From NCBI GenBank assembly GCA_022793095.1, contig JAAWCD010000073.1, forward strand, positions 1 through 34,750: a DNA stretch of 34,750 nucleotides. The letters run 5' to 3'. The notes under the pieces were generated by a model. The model saw only the letters and a program-made list of their open reading frames with translations. It was not told the origin of the DNA and ran no database searches. Position numbers and translations under genes: made by a program. This stretch comes from Oscillospiraceae bacterium (GTDB lineage: Bacteria > Bacillota > Clostridia > Oscillospirales > Oscillospiraceae). This document shows, in pieces, positions 8,235 to 15,809 of the stretch (positions within the stretch are counted from its first letter, which is position 1; each line of letters begins with the position of its first letter).

Positions 8235-9497
8235 ATGAAACAGATTCAGGGCGGCGTGACCGCCGCGAAGGGCTTTAAAGCCGCCGGCGTCCGCTGCGGC
8301 GTGAAGACCGGAAAGTGCGACGGGAATCAGCCCCTTGTGCCTTCCATGAAAGACTACCTCACTGGCAAAAAGGACTTGGCAATGATTCTCTCCGAGCGGG
8401 AGTGCAACGCCGCCGCTGTCTACACGCTGAACCGGGTGAAGGCCGCTCCCCTCTACATCACCATGGAGCACCTGGAAGATGGCGTCTGCCGGGGCATTAT
8501 CGCCAACAGCGGCAACGCCAACGCCTGCGCCCCTCTGGGCCATGAGAACGCTCAGCGGATGTGCGAGGCCGCGGCTTCCGCCACCGGCCTGAAGGCCTCT
8601 GACTTCGTGGTGGCCTCCACGGGCGTCATCGGCCAGACCCTGAACATCGCGGCCATTGAGCAGGGCGTACCTGTTCTGGCCCAGCAGCTGTCGGAAGATG
8701 GGTCCGACGGCGCGGCTCACGCCATTATGACCACGGACACCGAAAAGAAAGAATTCGCCGTTCAGTTCACCCTGAGCGGAAAGACCGTCACCCTGGGCGG
8801 CATCGCCAAAGGATCAGGCATGATTCACCCCAACATGGGCACCATGCTTGCTTTCCTGACCACCGACTGCGCCATCACGCACGAAATGCTGAAGACCGCC
8901 CTGGACGATGTGGTGCCCGTCACCTTCAACCGGGTGACCGTGGACGGAGACACCTCCACCAATGACATGTGTGTGGTCCTGGCTAACGGCATGGCGGAAA
9001 ATGAGCAGATTGAGTGGAAAAATGACGATTACACGATTTTCCACAAGGCGCTGGCAGAGGTCTGCACCCAAATGGCCCGGGCCATCGCCGCTGACGGAGA
9101 AGGCGCCAGCCGCCTGATTACCTGCACTGTCCGGAATGCCCGGAGCGAGGAGAGCGCGGAGCGGCTGTCCAAGGCGGTGGTGAGCTCGGCACTGGTAAAA
9201 GCGGCCATGTTCGGCGCGGATGCCAACTGGGGCCGGGTGCTTTGCGCCATGGGCTATTCCAAGGCTCCCTTCCGGCCGGAGCATGTGGACATGAAGTTCC
9301 AGTCCATTGTGGGCGAGATTGAGGTGTGCCGCCAGGGCGCGGGACTGGACTTCGACGAGGAGCGGGCCAAGGCCATTCTGAGTCAGGATGAGGTCGTCAT
9401 TGATGTGAACTTGAACGAGGGACAGGACGAGGCCACCTGCTGGGGCTGCGATCTGACCTACGACTATGTGAAGATCAACGGAGATTACCGGACGTAA
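8235..9497 (+). CDS. argJ: Bifunctional glutamate/ornithine acetyltransferase
   Basis: The 420-residue protein transfers the acetyl group from N-acetylornithine to glutamate and, in bifunctional members, also makes N-acetylglutamate from acetyl-CoA. It is made as a precursor that cuts itself before a conserved threonine. Here that is T203 in PNMGTMLAF, with Gly instead of the common Ala before it. KGSGMIHP upstream and TSTNDM downstream are family motifs. The protein has full length with a normal N-terminus (GGVTAAKGFKAAGV). AAAGGAG lies 8 bases before the ATG. With no argA or argE in the cluster, ArgJ probably closes the acetyl cycle. Confidence 0.97.
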   Translation: MKQIQGGVTAAKGFKAAGVRCGVKTGKCDGNQPLVPSMKDYLTGKKDLAMILSERECNAAAVYTLNRVKAAPLYITMEHLEDGVCRGIIANSGNANACAPLGHENAQRMCEAAASATGLKASDFVVASTGVIGQTLNIAAIEQGVPVLAQQLSEDGSDGAAHAIMTTDTEKKEFAVQFTLSGKTVTLGGIAKGSGMIHPNMGTMLAFLTTDCAITHEMLKTALDDVVPVTFNRVTVDGDTSTNDMCVVLANGMAENEQIEWKNDDYTIFHKALAEVCTQMARAIAADGEGASRLITCTVRNARSEESAERLSKAVVSSALVKAAMFGADANWGRVLCAMGYSKAPFRPEHVDMKFQSIVGEIEVCRQGAGLDFDEERAKAILSQDEVVIDVNLNEGQDEATCWGCDLTYDYVKINGDYRT

Positions 9498-9508
9498 CCG
9501 GGGCTTCT

Positions 9509-9544
9509 CTTCTTTTCCTGAAAGAAGGCGCAAAAGAACTTTAA
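9509..9544. repeat. Hairpin repeat copy between argJ and argB
   Basis: A short hairpin CTTCTTT / AAAGAAG (9509-9527) is followed by the arm AAAAGAACTTTAA (9532-9544). This is a half copy in the opposite orientation to the one before argJ. The first pairing arm begins 12 bases after the argJ stop. Confidence 0.7.
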
Positions 9545-9581
9545 GCCGCGGCTGCGTCGCGGCACAGGAGGCAGATTTCCG

Positions 9582-10436
9582 ATGAGTTACACCGATCTGG
9601 ACCGGGCCAAGGTGCTGACCGAGGCCCTCCCCTACATTCAAAATTACTATGGAAAGACCATTGTGGTCAAATATGGCGGAAACGCCATGATTTCCGGCGA
9701 GCTGCGAAGCGCGGTGATGAGCGACATCATCCTGCTTCACCTGGTGGGCATCCAAGTGGTGGTGGTCCACGGCGGCGGACCGGAGATCACCGAAATGCTG
9801 GACCGGCTGGGCAAGGAGTCCCTGTTCGCGGACGGACTGCGGGTGACGGACCGGGAGACCATGGATGTGGTGCAGCAGGTGCTGTGCGGCAAGGTAAACA
9901 AGAATCTGGTGTCCGCGCTGAACCGGCAGGGCGGCAAAGCGGTGGGCCTGTGCGGCATGGACGGCGGACTTCTCCAGGCCAGGCAGCTGGATGAAAAGTA
10001 CGGGCTGGTGGGCGAGATCGTGGATGTCTGCCCTGGCCCGGTGGTGTCCGCCATTCAGGCGGGCTACACTCCTGTTGTGGCCACGGTGGCCCAGGGCGTG
10101 GATCAGGAGACCTCTTATAATGTGAACGCGGACACTGCGGCGGCCAAGCTGGCGGTGGCGCTGAAGGCGGAAAAGCTGATTCTGCTCACAGATGTCAAGG
10201 GGCTGATGCGGAACCCGGCGGATGAGGAGAGCCTCATCGATGTGCTGCGGGTGTCCCAGGTCCCGGCTCTGGTGAAGGAGGGGGTCATCAAGGGCGGCAT
10301 GATTCCGAAGGTTGACTGCTGTGTGGAGGCGGTCCGCTCCGGCGTCAAGCGCAGCCACATCATCGACGGCCGGATTCCCCACTCCATTTTGATTGAGATG
10401 CTGTCTGACGCCGGTGTGGGAACCATGATTCTTTGA
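9582..10436 (+). CDS. argB: Acetylglutamate kinase
   Basis: The 284-residue kinase phosphorylates N-acetylglutamate, often the step inhibited by arginine in organisms that use ArgJ. It has the amino-acid-kinase fold motifs VVKYGGNAM near residues 28-36 and VVHGGGPEI near 60-68 for phosphate binding, and LLTDVKGL and GGMIPKVD further on. The N-terminal extension (about 20 residues with YIQNYYGKTI) resembles arginine-sensitive kinases, so feedback inhibition is plausible. CAGGAGG lies upstream of the ATG at 9582. Repeat copies lie on both sides. Confidence 0.97.
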   Translation: MSYTDLDRAKVLTEALPYIQNYYGKTIVVKYGGNAMISGELRSAVMSDIILLHLVGIQVVVVHGGGPEITEMLDRLGKESLFADGLRVTDRETMDVVQQVLCGKVNKNLVSALNRQGGKAVGLCGMDGGLLQARQLDEKYGLVGEIVDVCPGPVVSAIQAGYTPVVATVAQGVDQETSYNVNADTAAAKLAVALKAEKLILLTDVKGLMRNPADEESLIDVLRVSQVPALVKEGVIKGGMIPKVDCCVEAVRSGVKRSHIIDGRIPHSILIEMLSDAGVGTMIL

Positions 10437-10443
10437 TTTTTCT

Positions 10444-10563
10444 GTTCTTTTCTTGAAAGAAAAGAACCAAAAGAACTTTAAACTGATTCTACCCGACATG
10501 TCGCGTAAGGGCGCCGTTTAAAGTTCTTTTTGCTTCTTTTTCGTTCAAGAAAAAGAAGCAAAA
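10444..10563. repeat. Complete symmetrical hairpin repeat between argB and argD
   Basis: This is the fullest copy. It consists of hairpin GTTCTTTTCTT / AAGAAAAGAAC (10444-10467), arm AAAAGAACTTTAAACTG (10469-10485), a 30-base spacer, the inverse arm GTTTAAAGTTCTTTT (10516-10530), and a 15-bp hairpin TTTTGCTTCTTTTTC / GAAAAAGAAGCAAAA with a 6-base loop (10528-10563). The two arms can also pair with each other, giving one long cruciform-like structure. It fills almost the whole gap. Confidence 0.85.
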
Positions 10564-10586
10564 ACAGTAAAAAAGGGACGAAGACA

Positions 10587-11768
10587 ATGACATTTGATGA
10601 ATTGAAAGCGCTGGACCACCAGTACACCATGCAGACCTACGGGCGCTTTGACGTGGCCATTGACCATGGGAACGGCGCGACTCTGTACGATCTGGCGGGC
10701 GAACCCTATATCGACTTTGCCAGCGGCATCGGGGTCAACTCCGTGGGCTACGCCCATCCCCGGTGGGTGGCGGCGGTGTCCGAACAGGCTGGCAAGCTGG
10801 CCCATATCTCCAACCTTTACTACTCCGAGCCCTACGCCCGGCTGGCGGAGCGGCTGTGCCAACGTACCGGCATGAGTGCAGCCTTTTTCGGCAACTCTGG
10901 CGCGGAGGCCAACGAGGGCCTCATCAAGCTGGCCCGGAAATACTCCTTTGACCGGTACGGCAAGGGGCGGGGAACCATTCTGACCCTGAACCAGTCCTTC
11001 CACGGCCGGACAGTGACCACCCTGGCCGCCACAGGTCAGGAGGTGTTCCACAATTACTTCTTCCCCTTTACCGAGGGCTTCCGTTACGCCAACGCCAACG
11101 ACATAGCCAGCGTGGAGGGGGTAGCGGGTCATGATGTGTGCGCGGTGCTGGTGGAGCTGGTCCAGGGCGAAGGGGGTGTCAATCCCCTGGAGCCGGAATT
11201 TGTCCAGAAGCTGGCGGAGCTGTGCGCCAAGCGGGACTGGCTGCTGCTGGTGGACGAGGTTCAGACCGGCGTGGGCCGGACGGGCTCGCTGTTCGCTTTC
11301 CAGCAGTACGGGATACAGCCTGACGCTATTTCCTTTGCCAAGGGCATTGCTGGCGGCCTGCCCATGAGCGGAATTCTGGCCAGTGAGCGGTGCGCGGCTG
11401 TGCTGGGGCCCGGCACCCACGCCACCACCTTCGGTGGAAATCCCATCTGTGCGGCAGCGGCGCTGGCGGTTCAGGACATCTTGGATGATGAAGCCATTGC
11501 TGGGGTGAAGGAGAAGGGGGACTATCTCCGGAAGGCCATTGAGCAAATGGAGGTCCCCTGCATCAAGGGAACCCGGGGCCTGGGCCTGATGATTGGCGTG
11601 GAGCTGGAAGAGGGCGTGAATAACAAGGAGCTGGCGGCGGAGCTGATTGCCAACCGGCTGCTGGTGCTGACCGCTGGGGGCAATGTGCTCCGGCTGCTGC
11701 CGCCCTTGACCATCTCTCAGGAGGAGTTGGACCAGGGCCTGGAGATTATAAGGCATACACTTTCCTGA
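10587..11768 (+). CDS. argD: Acetylornithine aminotransferase
   Basis: The 393-residue class-III aminotransferase converts N-acetylglutamate semialdehyde to N-acetylornithine with glutamate as amino donor, using pyridoxal phosphate. The cofactor lysine is K252 in ISFAKGIAGGLPMS; the upstream LLLVDEVQTGVGRTG carries the Asp that contacts the cofactor ring. FFGNSGAEANEGLIKLAR and HATTFGGNP are also typical. The ATG at 10587 is chosen because AAAAAGGGA lies upstream and family members begin near here; an earlier in-frame start would lie inside the repeat hairpin. It belongs to the arg operon. Confidence 0.96.
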   Translation: MTFDELKALDHQYTMQTYGRFDVAIDHGNGATLYDLAGEPYIDFASGIGVNSVGYAHPRWVAAVSEQAGKLAHISNLYYSEPYARLAERLCQRTGMSAAFFGNSGAEANEGLIKLARKYSFDRYGKGRGTILTLNQSFHGRTVTTLAATGQEVFHNYFFPFTEGFRYANANDIASVEGVAGHDVCAVLVELVQGEGGVNPLEPEFVQKLAELCAKRDWLLLVDEVQTGVGRTGSLFAFQQYGIQPDAISFAKGIAGGLPMSGILASERCAAVLGPGTHATTFGGNPICAAAALAVQDILDDEAIAGVKEKGDYLRKAIEQMEVPCIKGTRGLGLMIGVELEEGVNNKELAAELIANRLLVLTAGGNVLRLLPPLTISQEELDQGLEIIRHTLS

Positions 11769-11788
11769 CGCTCCGCTGAAGGAACGAT

Positions 11789-11828
11789 CAAAGTTCTTTT
11801 TGCTTCTTTTTCGTTCAAGAAAAAGAAG
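11789..11828. repeat. Hairpin repeat copy between argD and argF
   Basis: CAAAGTTCTTTTTGC is followed by hairpin CTTCTTTTTC / GAAAAAGAAG with loop GTTCAA (11803-11828). About 39 bases are identical to the right half of the argB-argD copy, which points to recent copying. It ends 13 bases before the argF ribosome binding site. Confidence 0.85.
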
Positions 11829-11855
11829 AGAAATCGTTAGCAAGAGGTGATAACC

Positions 11856-12779
11856 ATGCAGAAGGACCTGCTCAAGCTGCTGGACCTGTCGGAAGAGGAC
11901 ATTGTACACATTCTGAATGTGGCAGACCAGCTGAAATACGAGCACAAGCATAATATCGAACATAATTTTCTCAAGGGCAAATCCTTGGCCATGATTTTTG
12001 AGAAAAACTCCACCCGGACCCGTGTTTCCTTCGAGGTGGGCGTCTATCAGATGGGCGGCCACGCCCTGTTCCTCTCCGGCAAGGAGAGCCAGATCGGCCG
12101 GGGCGAGCCGGTGGAGGACACTGCCCGCGTGCTTTCACGGTATTGCGACGGCATCATGATCCGCACCTTCGACCAGGAAGAGGTGGAGAATCTGGCCCGT
12201 CACGCCGCCATTCCCGTCATCAACGGACTGACTGACTTTGCCCATCCCTGTCAGGTGCTGGCCGACCTGATGACCATTCGGGAGCGGAAGGCCACGCTGC
12301 AAGGGCTGAAGATGTGCTACATCGGAGACGGCAACAACATGGCCAATTCCCTGATTGTAGGCGGACTCAAGAGCGGCATGCAGGTATCCGTGGCCACCCC
12401 GGACAGCTACCGGCCAGACAGCCGGGTGCTGGAGTTTGCCCAGGCCTCTGACAAGTTCCTGCTGACCAATGACGTTCGGGCAGCGGCAGAGGGAGCGGAT
12501 GTCATCTTCACCGACGTATGGGCCTCCATGGGCCAGGAGGAGGAGCGGGAGAAGCGGGCCAGGGCCTTCCAGGGCTATCAGGTCAACGCTGAACTGATGA
12601 AGCTAACCAACGAAGGCTGTATGGTGCAGCACTGCCTGCCCGCCCATCGGGGCGAAGAGATCACTGCCGGGGTCTTTGAGGCCCACGCCGGCGAAATTTT
12701 TGAGGAGGCGGAAAACCGGCTTCACGCCCAGAAGGCGGTTATGGCCATTCTGATGGGCGGTCTGCGGGAAGAGCCCTGA
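11856..12779 (+). CDS. argF: Ornithine carbamoyltransferase
   Basis: The 307-residue enzyme makes citrulline from ornithine and carbamoyl phosphate. The carbamoyl-phosphate motif STRTR is at residues 52-56, HPCQ at 130-133, and the ornithine-side motif HCLP at 259-262. It is complete. The ATG at 11856 follows AAGAGGTG by 6 bases; an alternative GTG start nine bases earlier would overlap that site. It is the last gene of the arg cluster, followed 6 bases later by a strong terminator. A catabolic (arginine deiminase) role is unlikely because no arcA or arcC lies nearby. Confidence 0.97.
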   Translation: MQKDLLKLLDLSEEDIVHILNVADQLKYEHKHNIEHNFLKGKSLAMIFEKNSTRTRVSFEVGVYQMGGHALFLSGKESQIGRGEPVEDTARVLSRYCDGIMIRTFDQEEVENLARHAAIPVINGLTDFAHPCQVLADLMTIRERKATLQGLKMCYIGDGNNMANSLIVGGLKSGMQVSVATPDSYRPDSRVLEFAQASDKFLLTNDVRAAAEGADVIFTDVWASMGQEEEREKRARAFQGYQVNAELMKLTNEGCMVQHCLPAHRGEEITAGVFEAHAGEIFEEAENRLHAQKAVMAILMGGLREEP

Positions 12780-12785
12780 ACGAAA

Positions 12786-12824
12786 GGACCCAGGATGGTG
12801 TTTTGCACCGTCCTGGGTCCTTTT
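12786..12824 (+). terminator. Intrinsic terminator of the arg operon
   Basis: GGACCCAGGATGGTG (12786-12800) pairs with CACCGTCCTGGGTCC (12806-12820) with a single G-T wobble and a 5-base loop, followed by TTTT. It starts 6 bases after the argF stop. Confidence 0.9.
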
Positions 12825-12829
12825 ACCGT

Positions 12830-12912
12830 ATCAAATTGGGCTCCGCCCAAACCCGCTGGGACTTTGCCCCAGACCCCACCGCCCTTTGAAAAGGGCGGCC
12901 CTAAACTTTAGG
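12830..12912. repeat. Three-hairpin intergenic repeat
   Basis: Three short palindromes follow one another: TTGGGC/GCCCAA (12836-12850), CTGGG/CCCAG around 12856-12872, and CCGCCCTTT/AAAGGGCGG (12879-12898). The region lies between the end of the arg operon and the end of the minus-strand gene, so it may help end transcription from the minus side. I recall similar sequence as a common intergenic repeat in related clostridial genomes; this is from memory and needs a search. Confidence 0.55.
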
Positions 12913-12926
12913 AACCGCTGATTTCC

Positions 12927-13622
12927 CTATAGCTTGCGAATGAGGATAAAGGGGGTCAGCTGCCGCTCCTGCCCCGCCGGATTATCCCGCACCAGGGCGG
13001 TCAACAGCTCCTCTGGCTCTGGAATCGACCGGGCCCGCCCCAGCAGCTCCACCCCCAGGGCGTTTGCGTCCACGATGAAGCTCTTGATACCGGTGGCCGC
13101 GCAGACCTGGTCGCACAGCCGGTCCGGCTCCGCCGGAATTCGGATGCCCATGTCGGCGTACTCGGGAATATCCCGGCCGTAAAAGCCGTCCAGCCCCCGG
13201 ACCTCCGGCCCCAGCAGCTCGTAAAAGGTGCCATGAACGCCCCGCAGCTTGTCCAAACCGGCCCGGACCGCTGCCCACAGGACCCTCCCGCGCCCACACT
13301 GGTCAATGGCAAACTGCATTTTGATAGGCAGGCCCATGCCCGGCCCGGCCTCCGTCTGGTGAACGCAGCGGGCGAGCAGGCGGGCCAGCAGCCCCACTCG
13401 CAGATCGGAGCGGCGGACGACCCGCCCCTGACACAGGGCAGCCACCTTTTCGCTGACCGCCACCAAGTCGCCGCTCTGGTAGAGGGGCAGGACATAGCGC
13501 CGGAACAGCTCCAGATAATCTGTTCCCACCTTCACAAAGGGAGTGCGGATGGCGTGGCGGGCAAAGCGGCCCTCCGCCAGCTCAATGACAGCAGGTTTTC
13601 CGGGATTGTGATAAAATTCCAT
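12927..13622 (-). CDS. CofE-like (F420-0:gamma-glutamyl ligase family) protein
   Basis: The 231-residue soluble protein resembles the core of coenzyme F420-0:L-glutamate ligase. It has VKVGTDYLELF near residue 30, GDLVAVSEKVAALCQGRVV at about 51-69 (the GD-x2-V-x2-EKV...GR stretch of CofE), G-x-FY near the middle, and SFIVDANALGVELLG towards the end, in the place of the ITDTNG metal site of CofE. In archaea and actinobacteria CofE adds glutamate to F420-0 using GTP, but no F420 biosynthesis gene is visible here, so the true substrate is uncertain. AGGAGG lies 9 bases upstream of the ATG. It stands alone, with hairpin repeats on both sides. Confidence 0.7.
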   Translation of the reverse strand: MEFYHNPGKPAVIELAEGRFARHAIRTPFVKVGTDYLELFRRYVLPLYQSGDLVAVSEKVAALCQGRVVRRSDLRVGLLARLLARCVHQTEAGPGMGLPIKMQFAIDQCGRGRVLWAAVRAGLDKLRGVHGTFYELLGPEVRGLDGFYGRDIPEYADMGIRIPAEPDRLCDQVCAATGIKSFIVDANALGVELLGRARSIPEPEELLTALVRDNPAGQERQLTPFILIRKL

Positions 13623-13752
13623 GGCAAAGCGCCTCCTGAACGGGATTTCTGCGTTCAGTTTAGCTGGCCCTTGCCTCTGGCCTGCCGCGCTCCTGCATCA
13701 AAGCTGCCTCAGAAACATAACGAATTTCCTTTCTTTATTCCTGCATCACGGC

Positions 13753-13781
13753 AAAAAAGCGGGCCCCAGAAGGGCCCGCTT
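13753..13781 (-). terminator. Intrinsic terminator on the minus strand
   Basis: AAGCGGGCCC (13757-13766) pairs with GGGCCCGCTT (13772-13781). On the minus strand the stem is followed by TTTTTT, so it should stop transcripts coming from the TRAP operon before the CofE-like gene. Confidence 0.75.
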
Positions 13782-13890
13782 CAGGCTGTCGAGAAACTCG
13801 ACAGCCTGAAGCTGATTTCGTCATTCTGACGAAATCAGTCGCCTGCGGGCGGGTGACTGCACGCGAAAGCGGGGGCTTCGCCCCCCTTTC
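13782..13890. repeat. Cluster of perfect hairpins
   Basis: Three stems lie in a row: CAGGCTGTCGAG / CTCGACAGCCTG with loop AAA (13782-13808); CTGATTTCGTCA / TGACGAAATCAG with loop TTC (13812-13838); and GAAAG-GGGGGC / GCCCCC-CTTTC with loop TTC (13865-13890). The stretch 13891-13955 shows no clear structure. There is no open reading frame of coding character. The order of tight, short-loop hairpins suggests a composite repeat element, not one regulatory RNA. Confidence 0.65.
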
Positions 13891-13955
13891 ACACTATCCC
13901 CCCACGCAAAGCCCTGACAGTTCTGACACCCTATTTTAAATTCCTGCTTTTTCGG

Positions 13956-13994
13956 CAAGCTAAAGCGGGCCCCAGAAGGGCCCGCTTTAGCTTG
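13956..13994. terminator. 17-bp hairpin directly after dctQ
   Basis: CAAGCTAAAGCGGGCCC (13956-13972) pairs perfectly with its inverse (13978-13994) around a 5-base loop. It begins immediately after the minus-strand stop codon of the TRAP small subunit. Its core is the same 25-base palindrome as in the terminator at 13757-13781. It has no T-run of its own on the minus strand, so it may mainly protect the mRNA end. Confidence 0.65.
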
Positions 13995-14525
13995 TTACCA
14001 TGTAGCCTGAATTTCTTCTGCCATTTCATTGTCCCAGATGGCCATAACCGCCTTGATCGCATCCAGAAGCAGCGTGATGGTCAGCAGAGCGAACGCCACC
14101 GCCTCAAAGATGTAGAAGGGCCAGTAGGGAATGGACAGGGTGCCGGTCTGCTCTCCAGACTTGAACACATTGAGCACCTGCTGGCACACCGCGCCGCAGC
14201 CGATGGCCATAACCACGGTGGAGAAGCTGGCCGTCAGGCCGTAGCAGATGAAACGCAGCTTCTGCGGCATCCGGGTGACGAACATCACCACGTGAATGTG
14301 CCCGTGGACCGACTGGGTGTAACCCCAGGAGGCAAAGACCAGCGTTGTCAGGAGAACCTGAAGAACCTCATACAGGCCCTTGAGCGGCCGGTTCAGGAAG
14401 TTGCCCAGCACAATGTCAACGCAGATGATACCCATCATGACCACAATGGTCACCATGCTGAAAAAGCTGACATAGTGGCAGATTTTATTCGCGCCGTTGG
14501 TCAGTTGAGCCAAGCTCTTTTTCAT
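13995..14525 (-). CDS. TRAP transporter small permease (DctQ type)
   Basis: The 176-residue membrane protein has four hydrophobic segments, at about 18-40, 53-75, 88-112 and 138-163, as in DctQ subunits. With the DctM and DctP genes upstream it would form a sodium-driven, binding-protein-dependent importer for an organic acid. GGGAAGGG lies upstream of the ATG. It is the last gene of the operon, 92 bases after dctP, unlike the usual P-Q-M order. Substrate cannot be predicted from this subunit. Confidence 0.88.
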   Translation of the reverse strand: MKKSLAQLTNGANKICHYVSFFSMVTIVVMMGIICVDIVLGNFLNRPLKGLYEVLQVLLTTLVFASWGYTQSVHGHIHVVMFVTRMPQKLRFICYGLTASFSTVVMAIGCGAVCQQVLNVFKSGEQTGTLSIPYWPFYIFEAVAFALLTITLLLDAIKAVMAIWDNEMAEEIQATW

Positions 14526-14617
14526 GCTTCACCCTTCCCTTTCAAACGCCGCCAGGGGATGCGGCAGCGCTGAGCATGTAGATTTCGCGCTGTCCCGAAG
14601 CTCGGGACGGACTAGTC

Positions 14618-15730
14618 TCAGTAGTTGTTGACGCTGTTGGTATCCCACTCTTCAATAGTGATGGGCGTGCTGTAGGGATCGGCATACTCGTCGGCGTAGC
14701 GGGCCACAATCTCCATGCACTTGTCATAGATGGCCTGGCCGTCATAGCCCTTCTCGTTCAGATACTGCACGTACCAGTCGGCCATGCTCTGACGGAATTC
14801 CTCGGACTCCAGATAGGCGCGGACTTCGTCGCTGGGCTCGTAGATCTCAACGCCGTACTGCTCCATCTTCTCCGCGGTGCTGAACCGGCAGCTGTCCCAG
14901 TACCAGCCGGCCATGTCGGAAGCGTAGTCGTTGTACTTATCCAGCAGCTTCTGAAGGTCCTCAGGCAGGGACTCGTACTTCTCCTTGTTCATGAGCATGA
15001 AGCAGGAGGTGGTGTTGATGGTGTAGTCCATCACGTACTTGACGACTTCGTAAAGGCTGAAGCAGTCAATGTTATGCCAGTCGTTGGTCATGCCGTTGAC
15101 CACGTTCTTCTGAAGGGCCTCGTACACCTCGGAGGTGGACATGGAGGAGGGCGCGGCGCCGATTGCGCTGATGTAGTTGGACTGCACCGTGCCGGCAGCG
15201 CGGATGGACATGCCCTGGAGGTCAGACGGGGACTCAATCTTCTTCTGGGTGGTGCTCAGAGGAGCGGCGCAGTTGCCCTGGAGCTGGAAGACATAGAACT
15301 CATCAAACTCAGCGGCGCACTCGGGAATCTCGTTGTACATATCCCGGTAGACCTTGGAGCCCATGCGGGCGCAGGTGATGCCGTTCAGGGGCACGTTGAG
15401 GAACTCGGAGATGGGGAACACACCCACAGTGATGGAGGTGGCGTTCCAGCAGATATCAGCGGAGCCGGCGCGCACAGCGTCTACCGCCTCGCCGCCGCCG
15501 AAGAGGGACCCGCCGGAGTTGAAGACGAACTTCAGGCGGCCGCCGGACTCTTCGGAGATTTGGTTCAGGACGGCCTCCACGTAGGCCTGGCCCACAGAGG
15601 TGCTGGAGTCGTGGTTGGTGACAATCAGCTCATAAACCTTGTCGCCGTTGTCGCCGCCTCCGCCGCCGCAGGCGCTCAGGCTGAAGAGCATGACCACTGC
15701 CAGCAGCATTGCCGTGATTCTTTTTTTCAT
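14618..15730 (-). CDS. TRAP transporter substrate-binding lipoprotein (DctP type)
   Basis: The 370-residue protein carries a lipoprotein signal with C21 in LFSLSAC and a Gly-rich linker, so it is tethered outside the membrane. The body has DctP-family features: SAYVEAVL-like start of the fold (VGQAYVEAVLNQISEESGGRLKF), GSLFGGGEAVDAVRAGSADICW, and SPSDLQGMSIRAAG with the conserved Arg that usually binds the substrate carboxylate. Such proteins take up C4-dicarboxylates, sialic acid, keto acids and other organic acids; which one is not visible. AGGAGGA lies upstream of the ATG. Its position between dctM and dctQ is unusual. Confidence 0.93.
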   Translation of the reverse strand: MKKRITAMLLAVVMLFSLSACGGGGGDNGDKVYELIVTNHDSSTSVGQAYVEAVLNQISEESGGRLKFVFNSGGSLFGGGEAVDAVRAGSADICWNATSITVGVFPISEFLNVPLNGITCARMGSKVYRDMYNEIPECAAEFDEFYVFQLQGNCAAPLSTTQKKIESPSDLQGMSIRAAGTVQSNYISAIGAAPSSMSTSEVYEALQKNVVNGMTNDWHNIDCFSLYEVVKYVMDYTINTTSCFMLMNKEKYESLPEDLQKLLDKYNDYASDMAGWYWDSCRFSTAEKMEQYGVEIYEPSDEVRAYLESEEFRQSMADWYVQYLNEKGYDGQAIYDKCMEIVARYADEYADPYSTPITIEEWDTNSVNNY

Positions 15731-15809
15731 TGTTTCTTCCTCCTCAAAATAATTGAATCTTCAGATCCTGTTCCGCGTCCCGGCGCGTGCAGGAGACGCT
15801 TCAGGGAAC

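Noticed and set aside
8814-10499. Long open frame of 561 codons on the minus strand across argJ and argB
   Set aside because: It runs antisense to two certain enzymes, is rich in His, Gln, Gly and Arg as expected for the complement of GC-rich coding DNA, and crosses a repeat element. It is a frame shadow.
10545-12062. Open frame of 505 codons on the minus strand across argD and the start of argF
   Set aside because: Antisense to argD and argF, which have all catalytic motifs; crosses the repeat copy.
11856-12779. Catabolic ornithine carbamoyltransferase of an arginine deiminase pathway
   Set aside because: It sits at the end of a full biosynthetic cluster with ARG-box-like control, and no arginine deiminase or carbamate kinase gene lies nearby.
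13233-13829. Plus-strand frame of 198 codons opposite the CofE-like gene
   Set aside because: Antisense to a gene with recognisable motifs, and its end runs through a terminator and hairpin cluster.
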